The notes: a model not told the origin generated them from the letters alone. A stretch of DNA of 64,000 nucleotides from Sphingomonas xinjiangensis (GCF_014199255.1 NZ_JACIJF010000010.1:62001-126000); one strand, 5' to 3'. Positions 53,279-63,305 are shown, numbered from the stretch's first letter. Program-made: numbers and translations.

Positions 53279-55120
53279 TCAGAATTCGCGCCAGTCGTCG
53301 CTGCTCGTGTTCCGGACCAAGGCCGCAACTGCCTTTGGCGGAAGTCGCTTGGGTGTACCGCCAGTGAAGCTTGCCTTTTGCGGACGGGGTGCACCGCCGC
53401 TCGACACGCGGAACTGACTTGCCTTGTCGGCCAGTTGCGTCACTTCACTGGCCAGATTGCGCGCCGCTGCGGACGTCTGCTCCACCATCGCCGCATTCTG
53501 CTGAGTCGAATGATCCATCGTGCCGATGGCGGTGCTCACCTGCGTGATCGCGGTCGACTGCGCCTGGTTGTCCAGCGCAATGCGTCCAAGAAGCGCGTGC
53601 ACTTCGCCGACATCGCCGGAGATATGCTCCAGCGCCGTGTCCACCTTTTGCACCATGTCGACGGCAGCGACGATGTCGGTCTGCGTCGCGGTCAGCTGGT
53701 CGCGGGCGCGGCCAGCCTCTTCCTCCGCGCGCATTGCGAGTGCGGAGACCAGATCGGCCACCACGGCAAAGCCGCGTCCCGCTTCGCCTGCGCGGCCCGC
53801 TTCCACCGCAGCGTTCATCGCCAGAACACGCGTCTGGAACGCGATCTTGTCCAGTCCTTCGATGACGCCGTCGATGCCCTTGGCGCTGTCCGCGACGCGG
53901 CTCATTGCCTGAACGGCTTCCTCGGCCACGGAACGCCCGTTCGCGACGGTGCTGATCGCGCCATTGGCGCGGTCAACGGTTTCGTTCGCGGCCGTGGCTG
54001 TGGTCTTCAGGCGGCTGTCCATCTGCGTCACCGCAGCGGAGGTCTGCTCCAGGCTGGCGGCATTCGCCTCCGTCCGCCGGGCCAGGTCCTCCGACGCTTG
54101 GGCGATTTCGCCCGATCCGGTGCGCACCGAATGGGCCGACTCGATCACCGAGGCGATCAGATCCCGCAGGCTTTCCACCGCAGCGTTAAAGTTGCTGCGT
54201 ACCGACGCGTATTCGGCAGGGAACTCGCGTGTGATCGTCGCGGTAAGGTTGCCGGCTGCAACCTCTGCAAGCTGCGAGGAGATTGTTTCTACGACCATCT
54301 TCTGTTCGGCTTCGGCCTTGGCCGAAGCAGCTTCCGCCGCCTGCTTTGCCCGTGCGGCATCGCGGAACACCAGCACGGCCCGGGCCATGTCGCCCAATTC
54401 ATCGCCGCGACTGGTGCTCGCCACCTCGAGGTCGTTGCGGCCCGACGCCAATTGCGCCATCGTGTTGGTCAGCCCGCTGATGGGAGCGGCGATCAAGCGG
54501 CTGAGCACTATGGCCAGCGTGATGGCAATGCCGATCAACAAGATACCACCGACGATCAGCACCGTGGTGGCGGACTTGATCGCGGTCTCCTGCGTCGCCG
54601 ATCCGCTTTCGATCGACTTCATCGCGGAGTCGCGGATATCGCGCAACGGTAGCACAGCTGCGCTCACCAGAACGGCCTTACCGGCGGACTGCACCTCGGC
54701 CTGTGCAGCGTCCCGCTGCCCGCCCTTGACGAGCTTGATCAGCCGATCTCCCCATTTTTCACGCCAAGCGACCGTTTCCTCGCGAGACTTCACTACCGCA
54801 GCGCGCAACGCCGGATCTTCCAGCTCGCGCTCCAACTCGGCGGAGTCGCGATCGTAATCATCGCGCCCTTCATAGTAGGACTTGAGGTAGCTTTCATCGG
54901 CCGTGACGAGGAAACCGCGCATCTGGCTGTTCTGGCGCAGCAGCGCCGTCTCCAGGCCAAGCGCCTTGGCGTATTTCGACTGCGCCGCGTTGTTATCGGC
55001 CGTTGCAGTTTTGATCAGCGAGATGTTGGTAAAGAAGACTGCCATCATCGCTGCCGCCGAGGCACAGACGATCAAGAAGGACAACGCCAGCTTTCTGGGA
55101 ATTTTCATCGATGTCAGCAT
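53279..55120 (-). CDS. Methyl-accepting chemotaxis protein
   Basis: A 613-residue transmembrane chemoreceptor. Membrane helices lie near 10-30 (LALSFLIVCASAAAMMAVFF) and 185-205 (TVLIVGGILLIGIAITLAIVL) and enclose a periplasmic four-helix CHASE3-like domain. A HAMP domain (LIAAPISGLTNTMAQLASG) and the signalling hairpin follow (IAFQTRVLAMNAAVEAGRAGE, AGRGFAVVADLVSALAMRA), with small departures from the consensus. The C-terminus ends in DDWREF, like the NWETF-type pentapeptide that binds CheR. The ligand is unknown. Its neighbour downstream on the minus strand is far, so it is likely monocistronic. Confidence 0.95.
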   Translation of the reverse strand: MLTSMKIPRKLALSFLIVCASAAAMMAVFFTNISLIKTATADNNAAQSKYAKALGLETALLRQNSQMRGFLVTADESYLKSYYEGRDDYDRDSAELERELEDPALRAAVVKSREETVAWREKWGDRLIKLVKGGQRDAAQAEVQSAGKAVLVSAAVLPLRDIRDSAMKSIESGSATQETAIKSATTVLIVGGILLIGIAITLAIVLSRLIAAPISGLTNTMAQLASGRNDLEVASTSRGDELGDMARAVLVFRDAARAKQAAEAASAKAEAEQKMVVETISSQLAEVAAGNLTATITREFPAEYASVRSNFNAAVESLRDLIASVIESAHSVRTGSGEIAQASEDLARRTEANAASLEQTSAAVTQMDSRLKTTATAANETVDRANGAISTVANGRSVAEEAVQAMSRVADSAKGIDGVIEGLDKIAFQTRVLAMNAAVEAGRAGEAGRGFAVVADLVSALAMRAEEEAGRARDQLTATQTDIVAAVDMVQKVDTALEHISGDVGEVHALLGRIALDNQAQSTAITQVSTAIGTMDHSTQQNAAMVEQTSAAARNLASEVTQLADKASQFRVSSGGAPRPQKASFTGGTPKRLPPKAVAALVRNTSSDDWREF

Positions 55121-55163
55121 AAGTTGGCGGCCCCTCTTTTAGTTCGGTCGGTCTTGTTGGTAG

Positions 55164-55192
55164 GCTCCGCGGCAAGAGCGTTGCCGCGGAGC
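55164..55192 (-). terminator. Hairpin terminator after the TonB-dependent receptor
   Basis: GCTCCGCGGCAA and TTGCCGCGGAGC form a perfect 12-base stem with a 5-base loop, starting five bases after the receptor stop (55197) on the minus strand. No long T tract. It separates the receptor from the chemoreceptor gene. Confidence 0.7.
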
Positions 55193-55196
55193 TGGT

Positions 55197-57719
55197 TTAG
55201 AAGGAGAAACGGATCGCGCCCGCGACGGTGCGCCCATTCAGTGCACGGGCGGTAACAACTCCGGTCGCAGGGATTGCCGGCTGCGTCACGTCGGTCAGCG
55301 CCAGCACGTCGAACAGGTTGTTGGCCGTCAGCGACAGTTGCACCTGGTCAGACAGGCGGTACTGCACGAACCCGTTGACCAGCGTATAGCTTGGCATGCG
55401 GAGTTGGTTAGAATCCTGCGCGAAACTGCCGGTCGTGCCGATGATGTTCGTACCGATCGTGAACGCCTTGGTTTCAAACTGCGGCGTGACCTCGAAGATT
55501 AGGTCGGGCTGGTGTCGCGGCGTGTTGCCGATCACCGCCGCATTGAACTCGTCGCCCTCGATCGACGCATCGGTCCAGGTTGCGCCGGCACTGATGCTGA
55601 ACGGCCCATAGCTGTAGCTGCCCTCGAACTCGAGCCCGACGGCGCGATAGGTGCGGAAGATGCGCTCCACCTGCGCCACGACACCGGCACCGCCGCTGGC
55701 GTTGATCTGCAGGTTGCGCTCGTTCGTCTGTGCCCAGAAGCCCGTCAGGTTGAGGCTCAAATCGTCCCGGCGGTACTTCACGCCGACTTCCGCCTGCTTG
55801 ACGGTGTCGTAAGCGTCCGCATTGTCCAGCAGATCACCGCAGACGGGGCTCACCGCCGGGGTGAAGAGCACACGGTCGGCGGCACCGCGTCCGCCGCGGC
55901 TGTAGCGCGCGAACAACGCCAGCGGCTCTGCGACACGATAGTTGATGCCTGCCGAGTAGCTGACATAATTGTAGTCGAAGTCGACCGGCGCCGGGGTGGT
56001 AAGCGGCAGCACGCTGCTGCGCGCTTCCGCTGGCGTGATCACGCCATTGCCGTCGGCATCGAACGGCGCGATGCCCACGCGGCCGCCGCCCAACTCGGAC
56101 CCGAAAACCGATCCTTCGGCCTTGCCGCTGTTGGACCGGATGCTGCCGCCGATCGCGACCTTGCCGACATGATAGTTGATCGAGCCGTAGGGCGCGTTGG
56201 TGTGGAAATCGACGTCATACTTGCGGCGCGATCCGGCATTCACCAGAATTGCGCTATAGCCGAACACACCCGCCTGGGTCTGCGGCACGCCGGTCGCGGT
56301 GGTCACGTCAACCAGTGCCGCTTCGCCATCGCCGTTCACGTCGGAAACGATCGAGCTGAACAACCAGTCGGTGTCCAGCGTCTGGCGCGCCTTGTAGAAG
56401 CCGCCCGTTACCGTCAGCTTGCCGGCACCCAATTCGAACACGCGGCTGGCGCGCAGATCGTTGGTCATGTTCGCCATGCTGTTGAGGTGGAAGTCCATCA
56501 GCAGCGAAGCGGCCAGCAGGCCGTTGCCGTTCAGCGAAGCCGGATCAGCGATCGCCTGACCTGCATTCGGGCCGGTCGCATATCGCAGCGTCGCACGCGG
56601 ACCGCCCAGCGTCGAAGCCACCACACCCGCTGGACCGACGGCCACAGGGTAGTTCTGGATCAGCTTGCCTGACATGTCGGCATAGCGGAAGCGCTCTGTT
56701 ACCGTCCAACCGCCCAGGTCGATCTGCGATTCCAGACCGATAGCCTTGGAAACGGCATGCATGCCGTCCCGGAGATCGTCGCGGTGTAGTTGATTGTCGC
56801 CGTCACGGTTCAGCACGTTGGTGATGTTACGCGACAACAGCGTGTCATGCCGCAGATTGAAGTTCGGCAGCGTCTCGTAGGTGGGATCATCGTTCGTACC
56901 GCTCACCGCCAGTGGATACTGGGTGTAGGTCGGAGCGTGATCGTCCAGATACTTACCGTTCAGGCGGATATAGCCGCCATCGAACTCTTTGGTGATGTTG
57001 GCCTTGATCTGGCCGCCGCGATAGGCGGTGTAGCCCGCCTCGCGCGGGCCTTCGCCTTCGCGGTAGAAACCGCCGACATGGAACCGCAGCGTGTCGCTCA
57101 GGCGCCCACCGTAGCGGAAGTCGGTCCGGTAGGATTCGTAATCCAGCCCGGCGCTTGCCTGGATCGCGCCGCCTTCTTCTTCACCGGACTGCGAGATGAA
57201 GTTGATCACGCCACCCGGCGCGTTCGACGCAAAGGTGGACGCCGATCCACCGCGGATAGCCTCCACTGCGGCAAGGTTCAGGTCGTTGCGCAGGAACAGG
57301 TCCGGGCTCAGGAATGCAAAATCGCCGAATTCCAGGATCGGCAGGCCGTCTTCCTGAAACTGCAGATATTTGGAGCCCGAGGAAGCGAGCGGAAGCCCGC
57401 GAATGGTGTAACTGTTGTTGCCGACACCCGCAGATGCTTCGACCCGGATACCGGGGATGTTGCGAACGATCTCGGCAACGGAGGAAGCGCCGAGCTTCTC
57501 GACTTCCTCACCTTGAAGCGCGCTGGTGGAGATCGCCGCGTCTAGCCGGTCGCGGCCCTTCGCCACGCCAGTTGAGAAAACCTCGCGCTTCTTCGTAGAC
57601 TCAGTAGTTCCGGATTCATTCGCCGACCCCGGTGCCACTTGAGCCTGCGCGGCCGAAGTCAGGATCGCTAGAGGCGCTGCCGCGATCAGAAGAGCGTTCT
57701 TGTTCACTATTAAACCCAC
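55197..57719 (-). CDS. TonB-dependent receptor with EF-hand-like loops
   Basis: An 840-residue outer-membrane receptor. Signal peptide (ALLIAAAPLAILTSAAQAQ), plug domain (LDAAISTSALQGEEVEKLGASSVAEIVRNIPGIRV, YTIRGLP, PGGVINFIS) and a 22-strand barrel ending with aromatic RFSF. Two calcium-loop-like stretches lie in the barrel half: DVNGDGEAALVD and DADGNGVITPAEA, the second a full EF-hand loop (D-x-D-x-N-G-x-I-x-x-x-E). They probably sit in surface loops. The cargo is unknown; the divergent phosphate-type porin hints at a role in nutrient capture. No TonB box is assigned. Confidence 0.93.
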   Translation of the reverse strand: MGLIVNKNALLIAAAPLAILTSAAQAQVAPGSANESGTTESTKKREVFSTGVAKGRDRLDAAISTSALQGEEVEKLGASSVAEIVRNIPGIRVEASAGVGNNSYTIRGLPLASSGSKYLQFQEDGLPILEFGDFAFLSPDLFLRNDLNLAAVEAIRGGSASTFASNAPGGVINFISQSGEEEGGAIQASAGLDYESYRTDFRYGGRLSDTLRFHVGGFYREGEGPREAGYTAYRGGQIKANITKEFDGGYIRLNGKYLDDHAPTYTQYPLAVSGTNDDPTYETLPNFNLRHDTLLSRNITNVLNRDGDNQLHRDDLRDGMHAVSKAIGLESQIDLGGWTVTERFRYADMSGKLIQNYPVAVGPAGVVASTLGGPRATLRYATGPNAGQAIADPASLNGNGLLAASLLMDFHLNSMANMTNDLRASRVFELGAGKLTVTGGFYKARQTLDTDWLFSSIVSDVNGDGEAALVDVTTATGVPQTQAGVFGYSAILVNAGSRRKYDVDFHTNAPYGSINYHVGKVAIGGSIRSNSGKAEGSVFGSELGGGRVGIAPFDADGNGVITPAEARSSVLPLTTPAPVDFDYNYVSYSAGINYRVAEPLALFARYSRGGRGAADRVLFTPAVSPVCGDLLDNADAYDTVKQAEVGVKYRRDDLSLNLTGFWAQTNERNLQINASGGAGVVAQVERIFRTYRAVGLEFEGSYSYGPFSISAGATWTDASIEGDEFNAAVIGNTPRHQPDLIFEVTPQFETKAFTIGTNIIGTTGSFAQDSNQLRMPSYTLVNGFVQYRLSDQVQLSLTANNLFDVLALTDVTQPAIPATGVVTARALNGRTVAGAIRFSF

Positions 57720-58151
57720 ATCACCATAGCTCAGATGGGCCTGAGCCTTCTTGTGCTGCCCTCACCCCCCGCGAAGACAACTCACATTGTAGGACGGGTT
57801 TCTGCGAAGACGTGCAAAGCCATGCAATTTGGACGCACGGCTGGACCTTCGCCGCGGTGCAAAGTGAGCGCGGCAACGCAGCTCGTCGCTTTGACGAACT
57901 GCTTGCGACCTGTGTTCAGGCCTAAAGCGATACAGCACCCGGCTCGGCGATGGGATCTGGGCGAGACGCGATAAGCGGATGCCCCGGTTTCCTCGATCGT
58001 GCCTAAACGGCAACACAGCGACGCGAAGTCGCAATCATGGCGTGTTGTTTCCCAATTATTTCTCGCGGCACCGCCTGCCAGGGGACAGCGCCTCCTATGA
58101 TGACGACGGACGGCGTACCGCTCGTCGAAAATCAAACGAACAGGGAAACGA
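57720..58151. other. Divergent spacer between receptor and porin
   Basis: 432 bases with the promoters of both genes. I looked for a Pho box (CTGTCAT direct repeats) and saw none that is convincing. No gene is supported. Confidence 0.5.
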
Positions 58152-59651
58152 ATGAAAAGGATCTTGTTGTCGGGTGCAGGACTGGTCGCGATCGCGCTTG
58201 CAACGCCGGCCTCTGCGCAGACCGCATCGACCGATCAGTCTGAACTTATCGCGTTGATCAAGGCGCAGTCGGAAGAACTCGCCGCCCTGCGCGCCCGTCT
58301 CGACAAGATTGAAGGCTCGCGCGCCGGCTCCGTCGCTGGTGGCGGCGCCGCGATGCCCGCGCCACAGAGTGCTGCGCCCGCGACCCGCATGGCGGTCGCC
58401 AACGAAGAGAACGCGCCCAGCTCCTTCGCGCCGCAGATCATACCGCCCGGCCCGGCGGATCAGGACATTGCACAGGCACGCGCGGCGATGAACGTCTCCA
58501 ACGTCACGACCGAATGGCGCGGCGGCGCGCCGACACTGCGTTCGGCGGACGGCAAGTACATGTTCAAGGTGCGCGGCCGCATCATCAATCATGTCAGCAC
58601 GACCTTCGGCTCTGACTATGAAGGCCGCAACATCACCACCACGGGCGCCCGCGCGTTGCGCATCGGCATCGAAGGCGCGGTCGGCGCGCACTTCTTCTAC
58701 CAGTTCGAAAACGACTTCGCTGAAAACACGTCGGACGTGGGCACCATGTTCGTCGGTTGGCGCGACACGGTAGGCGCCATCTCCTACGATGTCCGCTTCG
58801 GCAACATGTTCAACGACCGCAGCTTTGAAGGCTCCAGCGGTTCGGACGCACCCCCGTTCCTGGAACGCAACGTGGTCGCCACGTCGATCATCCCGCAGCG
58901 TGGCTTCTACGGCATCGCCTTGATGCCCCGTGTATTCTGGAGCACCGGTCACGCCTCGATCACGCTCAGCGGCGACAGCGTCGATGCCAGCCAGGCCATA
59001 AACGACAGCCGCACCGTGCTCGCGCGCGCCCACTGGAATCCATACAAGACCGACCGGTCAATGGTGCACTTGGGCCTTTGGGGCTTCGACGAAGCATTGT
59101 CGTCGAAGAGCCCGGGCGCGCTCACCCGTAACACGGTGATCGGTGGCCGCTTCAACGGCGCCTTGCGTGTTTCGACCGGCACGCTGGTCGGCGGCACCGG
59201 CACCACCGGCTATGGTGCCGAAGTCGGCGGCTATGTCGGCCCGGTCTGGGTCATGGGCGAAGCAGGCCGCCGCGAAGCGCGCCTGAACGCCGGACGCCCG
59301 GATCTGGAAACCAAGGCGTGGAGCCTTTCGACCGGCTGGTTCCTCACCGGCGATCTGCCCCCCTACAATCCGCGTCTCGGCACGTTCGCGCAGCCGCGCG
59401 TGCTGCGCCCGGTGTTCGACGGTGGGCCCGGCGCGATCGAACTTGTCGCCCGGTATGAAAATGTCGATTATTCCGGCCTTTCGACGGCTGGCGACGGGTC
59501 GGCAATCACGGCGGGCATGAACTGGTATCTGGATAGCATCATCCGCTTCCAGGCGAACTTCATCCAGTGGAAGACGAACAACCGCGCTGGTGCCTATACT
59601 GGCAAAGACAGCGGTCAGACGCTGAGCGCCGGCTTCGGCGTCACTTTCTAA
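58152..59651 (+). CDS. OprO/OprP-type phosphate-selective porin
   Basis: A 499-residue trimeric porin of the OprO/P family. Signal peptide (GLVAIALATPASAQ), then a short coiled coil (QSELIALIKAQSEELAALRARLDKIEG) common to these porins, and a 16-strand barrel (FKVRGRIINHVSTTFGSDYE, RIGIEGAVGAHFFYQFENDF, ELVARYENVDYSGL) ending AGFGVTF with a terminal Phe. In Pseudomonas, OprO/P take up polyphosphate and phosphate. The phytase and receptor genes downstream suggest joint use of organic phosphate. A hairpin terminator follows. Confidence 0.92.
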   Translation: MKRILLSGAGLVAIALATPASAQTASTDQSELIALIKAQSEELAALRARLDKIEGSRAGSVAGGGAAMPAPQSAAPATRMAVANEENAPSSFAPQIIPPGPADQDIAQARAAMNVSNVTTEWRGGAPTLRSADGKYMFKVRGRIINHVSTTFGSDYEGRNITTTGARALRIGIEGAVGAHFFYQFENDFAENTSDVGTMFVGWRDTVGAISYDVRFGNMFNDRSFEGSSGSDAPPFLERNVVATSIIPQRGFYGIALMPRVFWSTGHASITLSGDSVDASQAINDSRTVLARAHWNPYKTDRSMVHLGLWGFDEALSSKSPGALTRNTVIGGRFNGALRVSTGTLVGGTGTTGYGAEVGGYVGPVWVMGEAGRREARLNAGRPDLETKAWSLSTGWFLTGDLPPYNPRLGTFAQPRVLRPVFDGGPGAIELVARYENVDYSGLSTAGDGSAITAGMNWYLDSIIRFQANFIQWKTNNRAGAYTGKDSGQTLSAGFGVTF

Positions 59652-59667
59652 GACAACCGCTATCCCC

Positions 59668-59693
59668 AGCCGCCGCTCCTGAGAGCGGCGGCT
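59668..59693 (+). terminator. Hairpin terminator after the porin gene
   Basis: AGCCGCCGCTC and GAGCGGCGGCT form an 11-base perfect stem with the tetraloop CTGA, 17 bases after the porin stop. No T tract follows, as is common in G+C-rich genomes. Confidence 0.7.
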
Positions 59694-59899
59694 GAGCCAA
59701 AGCTGCTTGTTGGTCAAAAGCAAAAACTATTTCTGCACCAGATCATCGCCATCGGCATGGTCCACAGAAGACAACCCGCTCAACCGTCGACGCAGTGCCG
59801 TCCCGTGGGGCAGCACATGCGTGGAAGGCCAATAGCTACGACCGTTCGCCACGCGGTCATCAAGGCGCCGCTGCCACCAGCTTGTGACAGCTGGAGCGA

Positions 59900-60955
59900 T
59901 CATCGCCCCAATGCCGCGCGGATCGAAGCCCAGTCCACCAGCTTGAAGTTCTGCGCGCCGCCTTCGTTCACATTGTCCTGTACTGCGATCAGCCCGCGGC
60001 CATAAGCGCCGATGGCACCCGACCAGGCGTCCACGCCGTCGGTGCCGCTGACGCCGTCCACGCCGTCCTTGGCGGTGACGCGGAACCGGCCGACATAGCG
60101 CTCCACCCCCGGGACGGCGCCGACGGTCCAGACCGCGAACGCATCGTCCCCCTGGCTCGACACGATCAGGAAGGTCTCCCCGCCATCGCGCAACAGCGTG
60201 ACGCCTTCGACATCCGCGACGAGTCGGCCGTCGCCCACACCCGCCACGAGCGTGCGCGTGGCCGCCCCTTGTAGCGGGTAGCGCCACACGCCCTTCATCT
60301 CCTCGCCGATATAGAGCGTGGCGGTGGCATCGTCGATCGCGCAGCCTTCCGATTGCGAACCGACCGCGAACCGGCGCCGCTCGGTGCCCGACAGGGCACT
60401 CCCCTGCCCGTTCACGTCATACTCACGAACCTGGCCATCCTTGCCGATCACCACCGCGATGAGCTGGCCCGCGACACGGCCCATGCAGAAGCCATAGGGT
60501 TCGGCCAGGTCGGACTTGATGAACCCGGCGGGGCGTAACTGGCCGGCGCCTTCGAAGCGGTACAGCGCGACGCCCATACGGCCACGATCGGACGCGCCCG
60601 CGATGAAACCCTGCCCCTCCCCGCGCAGGTCGACATTGTTGAGCAAGCCTTCGGGCAGGAACTGGATCACGTCGCCCGCCAGGGCGAAGACATAGAGCCC
60701 GGCCTTCTTATCGGTGCCAAGCAGGATGCCGGGATGTTGCCTGCCCGCGAAGGACACGCCGTTCGCCCCGGTCCAGATCGCGGGATCATCGGCGGCGTCG
60801 GCAAGCTGCGTGGCAACGGCGGCGGTTTCCCCGTCGGCCGGAACGCTGGCCGTGGGCGCGCTGAAGCGGTGTGGCCGCTCGGTCTGCGCCGCGCAGCCGC
60901 ACAAAAGCAATGCAACCGTCATCGAACCGACGCCGAATCGTCTCCGCATTTTCAT
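59900..60955 (-). CDS. Beta-propeller phytase (3-phytase), lipoprotein
   Basis: A 351-residue enzyme that releases phosphate from myo-inositol hexakisphosphate. The signal ends in a lipobox (VALLLCGCAAQ), so it is likely outer-membrane anchored. BPP-family motifs: DDPAIWTGANG, LLNNVDLRGEGQ, GSQSEGCAIDDATATLYIGEEMKGVWRYPL, DVEGVTLLRDGGETFLIVSSQGDDAFAVW and LIAVQDNVNEGGAQNFKLVDW. They supply the calcium and phosphate sites. ATG 60955 is chosen for AGGA five bases upstream; ATG 60961 is an alternative. The gene is divergent from a TonB-dependent receptor 65 bases away, a pairing known for phytate use in sphingomonads and Caulobacterales relatives. Confidence 0.94.
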   Translation of the reverse strand: MKMRRRFGVGSMTVALLLCGCAAQTERPHRFSAPTASVPADGETAAVATQLADAADDPAIWTGANGVSFAGRQHPGILLGTDKKAGLYVFALAGDVIQFLPEGLLNNVDLRGEGQGFIAGASDRGRMGVALYRFEGAGQLRPAGFIKSDLAEPYGFCMGRVAGQLIAVVIGKDGQVREYDVNGQGSALSGTERRRFAVGSQSEGCAIDDATATLYIGEEMKGVWRYPLQGAATRTLVAGVGDGRLVADVEGVTLLRDGGETFLIVSSQGDDAFAVWTVGAVPGVERYVGRFRVTAKDGVDGVSGTDGVDAWSGAIGAYGRGLIAVQDNVNEGGAQNFKLVDWASIRAALGR

Positions 60956-61019
60956 GTCCATCCTGTTGAGCACTCCGCATTCGAAGGGCCGATGGCCTGC
61001 GATGCAAGGGGGATATGAC

Positions 61020-63305
61020 ATGACTGTTTCACGCCTGCTGGGCGGAGCGGCGCTGGCTGCGCTCGCGGCCTGCATGACGCCGATCGCGGCATCGGCCCAG
61101 GACACCGAAACCGGACAGCCGGTCGCCGGCGGCAACGACGATGCACAGGCCGAGCAGCGCGCGCAGGAAGTCATCGTCACCGGCGAGATCTTCTTCCGCA
61201 ACCGCACCACCGATACCAACCCGGTGCTATCCTACGACCTGGAATATTTTCAGAAGTTCGAGCCGGTCTCGGTCGGCGAGATGCTGAAGCGCGTGCCGGG
61301 CGCCACCTTCAGCTCCGACGTGCTGGAATATGACCAGGTGCAGTTCCGCGGCCTTCCCGGCGGCTTCACCAATGTCCTGATCAACGGGCGGCGCGCGCCC
61401 GGCGGCTCCGCGGACGGCAGCTTCTTCGTCGACCGCCTGCCCGCCGAGCTGGTCGAGCGCATCGAGATCGTCCGTGCGCCGCGCCCCGACCAGCCGAGCG
61501 ATGGCATCGCCGGCACGCTGAACGTGGTGACCAAGGAAGCGGCGAGCTTCGAGGGCGGCTTCCTGAAGCTGGCCGGGCTGCTCAACACCCGCGATGGCGG
61601 CGTGCGCCCGTCGGCGGCGCTGGCCTATGCCGGCAAGATCGGCGCGGCAACCGATTACTGGGCGGCGCTCAACTACCAGAAGCGCCGCAACCCCAAGGAA
61701 AAGGTATCGTACCGCTTCGGTGGCGAACCGACCACCGACGATGAGCGCTTCCCCGCCGATGTGGCCGACAGCAACTACGCGACCGATCCCGAATTCGACA
61801 ATTTCGAGGCGCAGAGCGACACCCGCGACGGCACCGACATCTCGGGCAGTGCTGAGATCAGCCACCAGTTCGGCGAAGGCGGGCGGCTCCGCATCAACGG
61901 CTTCTTCGTCGACACGGATCGGCATGAGGACGAGACGTCGGTGACGTTCGATGGCGCCGACCTGGATTTCGACGGCGTCGAAGTGCAGCGAGAGCGCATC
62001 TCGCAGCAGAGCTACGCGATCACCAGCGACGCGCGCATTCCGCTCGGCGGGTTCACGCTCGGCGTGGCCGGCGGCTGGAATAAGTTCAAGGATAATACCG
62101 ACACCACCACCTTGGTCGGCGAGAACGAAGACGATTACGGCGATATCGAATTGGACGAAGCCGAGACGCTCGACATTGCCGATCAGGAATGGAGCGCCAC
62201 GGTGTTCGGTGAATTTGGCGGCGACAATCCGTTCAAGGCGAAGATCGGCTCGGACTTGCTGTTCAAGTCGCGCGACGGCGTGAACGATGGCACCTTCGCC
62301 ACCAACAGCTTCCGCATCAAGGAAGACCGGTATTCGCCCTATATCCGCCTGAGCTATGACGCGGGCCCGCTCAGCATCGATGGCGGCGTGCGCTACGAGA
62401 TCACGCGCCGCGATGTCACCGGCGAGACCGTGGCCGGAACTTCGTCTTACAGCGACGATCTGCTCAATCCCTCCCTCAGCCTGCGCTATTCGGTGGGGGA
62501 TGGCCAGTTCCGCGGATCGGTGGCGCGCACCATCCGCCGCCCGGATTATGACTTGCTGTCGCCCTTCACTGACGAGGAGACACCGGGCGACGACGACATT
62601 ACCACCGGCAATCCCGGGCTGCGCAACCAGCGTGCCTGGGGCGCTGATCTGGGATATGAGCACCGCATTGGCCGCAACGGCATCGCCGGCGTCAATTTCT
62701 TCTACCGCGACGTCAGCGACCTGATCGAACTGGTCTCGCTGGGCGAGAATCCCGACAATGAAGATGGCCAGGCCTTCACTCCGCAGAATATCGGCGACGG
62801 CAAGGCATGGGGTGTCGAGTTCGATCTGTCGGCGCCGCTGACGCTGTTCGGCATGCCCAACACCGGCATCTTCGCCAATTATACCTACCTCGACAGCGAG
62901 ACGACCGACCCGTTCACGCGGGAGAAGCGCCGCTTCAACAACCAGCCGCAGCATGTCTACAATGTCGGCTTCATCCACAATGTGCGCAGTGCCGGAATCA
63001 GCTTCGGCTCGACCATTTCAGGGCGCAGCGCGGCGAGCGAGTCCAATTTCGACGAGGTGGTGCGGCTGCGCTACGATCCGGACCTGGAGGCGTTCGTGGA
63101 AAAGCGGTTCGGCGACGCGGTGGTCGTGCGCCTGTCCGCGCAGAACCTGCTCGACCGTGTAAAGTATGAGGACTTCCGCAAATATGACGGCGACTCGCTC
63201 GCGGAGATCCTGGAGAACCGGCAAGCCGGCGATCTCGACGAATATGAGATCGAGCGCGAGCATTCAGGGCCGCTGGTCCAGCTGACCATGCGCGCCGCAT
63301 TCTAA
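61020..63305 (+). CDS. TonB-dependent receptor paired with phytase
   Basis: A 761-residue outer-membrane receptor. Signal peptide (LAALAACMTPIAASAQ), a linker and the possible TonB box EVIVTGEIF, plug domain (VGEMLKRVPGATF, VQFRGLPGGFTNVLINGRRAPGG, ELVERIEIVRAP, DGIAGTLNVVTK) and a barrel whose strands run to VQLTMRAAF with the terminal Phe. ATG 61020 is preceded by AAGGGGGA. It is divergent from the phytase, with a shared 64-base promoter region, so it probably imports phytate, its hydrolysis products or a phosphate-loaded chelate. A terminator hairpin follows. Confidence 0.93.
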   Translation: MTVSRLLGGAALAALAACMTPIAASAQDTETGQPVAGGNDDAQAEQRAQEVIVTGEIFFRNRTTDTNPVLSYDLEYFQKFEPVSVGEMLKRVPGATFSSDVLEYDQVQFRGLPGGFTNVLINGRRAPGGSADGSFFVDRLPAELVERIEIVRAPRPDQPSDGIAGTLNVVTKEAASFEGGFLKLAGLLNTRDGGVRPSAALAYAGKIGAATDYWAALNYQKRRNPKEKVSYRFGGEPTTDDERFPADVADSNYATDPEFDNFEAQSDTRDGTDISGSAEISHQFGEGGRLRINGFFVDTDRHEDETSVTFDGADLDFDGVEVQRERISQQSYAITSDARIPLGGFTLGVAGGWNKFKDNTDTTTLVGENEDDYGDIELDEAETLDIADQEWSATVFGEFGGDNPFKAKIGSDLLFKSRDGVNDGTFATNSFRIKEDRYSPYIRLSYDAGPLSIDGGVRYEITRRDVTGETVAGTSSYSDDLLNPSLSLRYSVGDGQFRGSVARTIRRPDYDLLSPFTDEETPGDDDITTGNPGLRNQRAWGADLGYEHRIGRNGIAGVNFFYRDVSDLIELVSLGENPDNEDGQAFTPQNIGDGKAWGVEFDLSAPLTLFGMPNTGIFANYTYLDSETTDPFTREKRRFNNQPQHVYNVGFIHNVRSAGISFGSTISGRSAASESNFDEVVRLRYDPDLEAFVEKRFGDAVVVRLSAQNLLDRVKYEDFRKYDGDSLAEILENRQAGDLDEYEIEREHSGPLVQLTMRAAF

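Noticed and set aside
57720..58151. Pho box upstream of the porin or first receptor
   Set aside because: No CTGTCAT-like direct repeats with 11-base periodicity could be found by eye.
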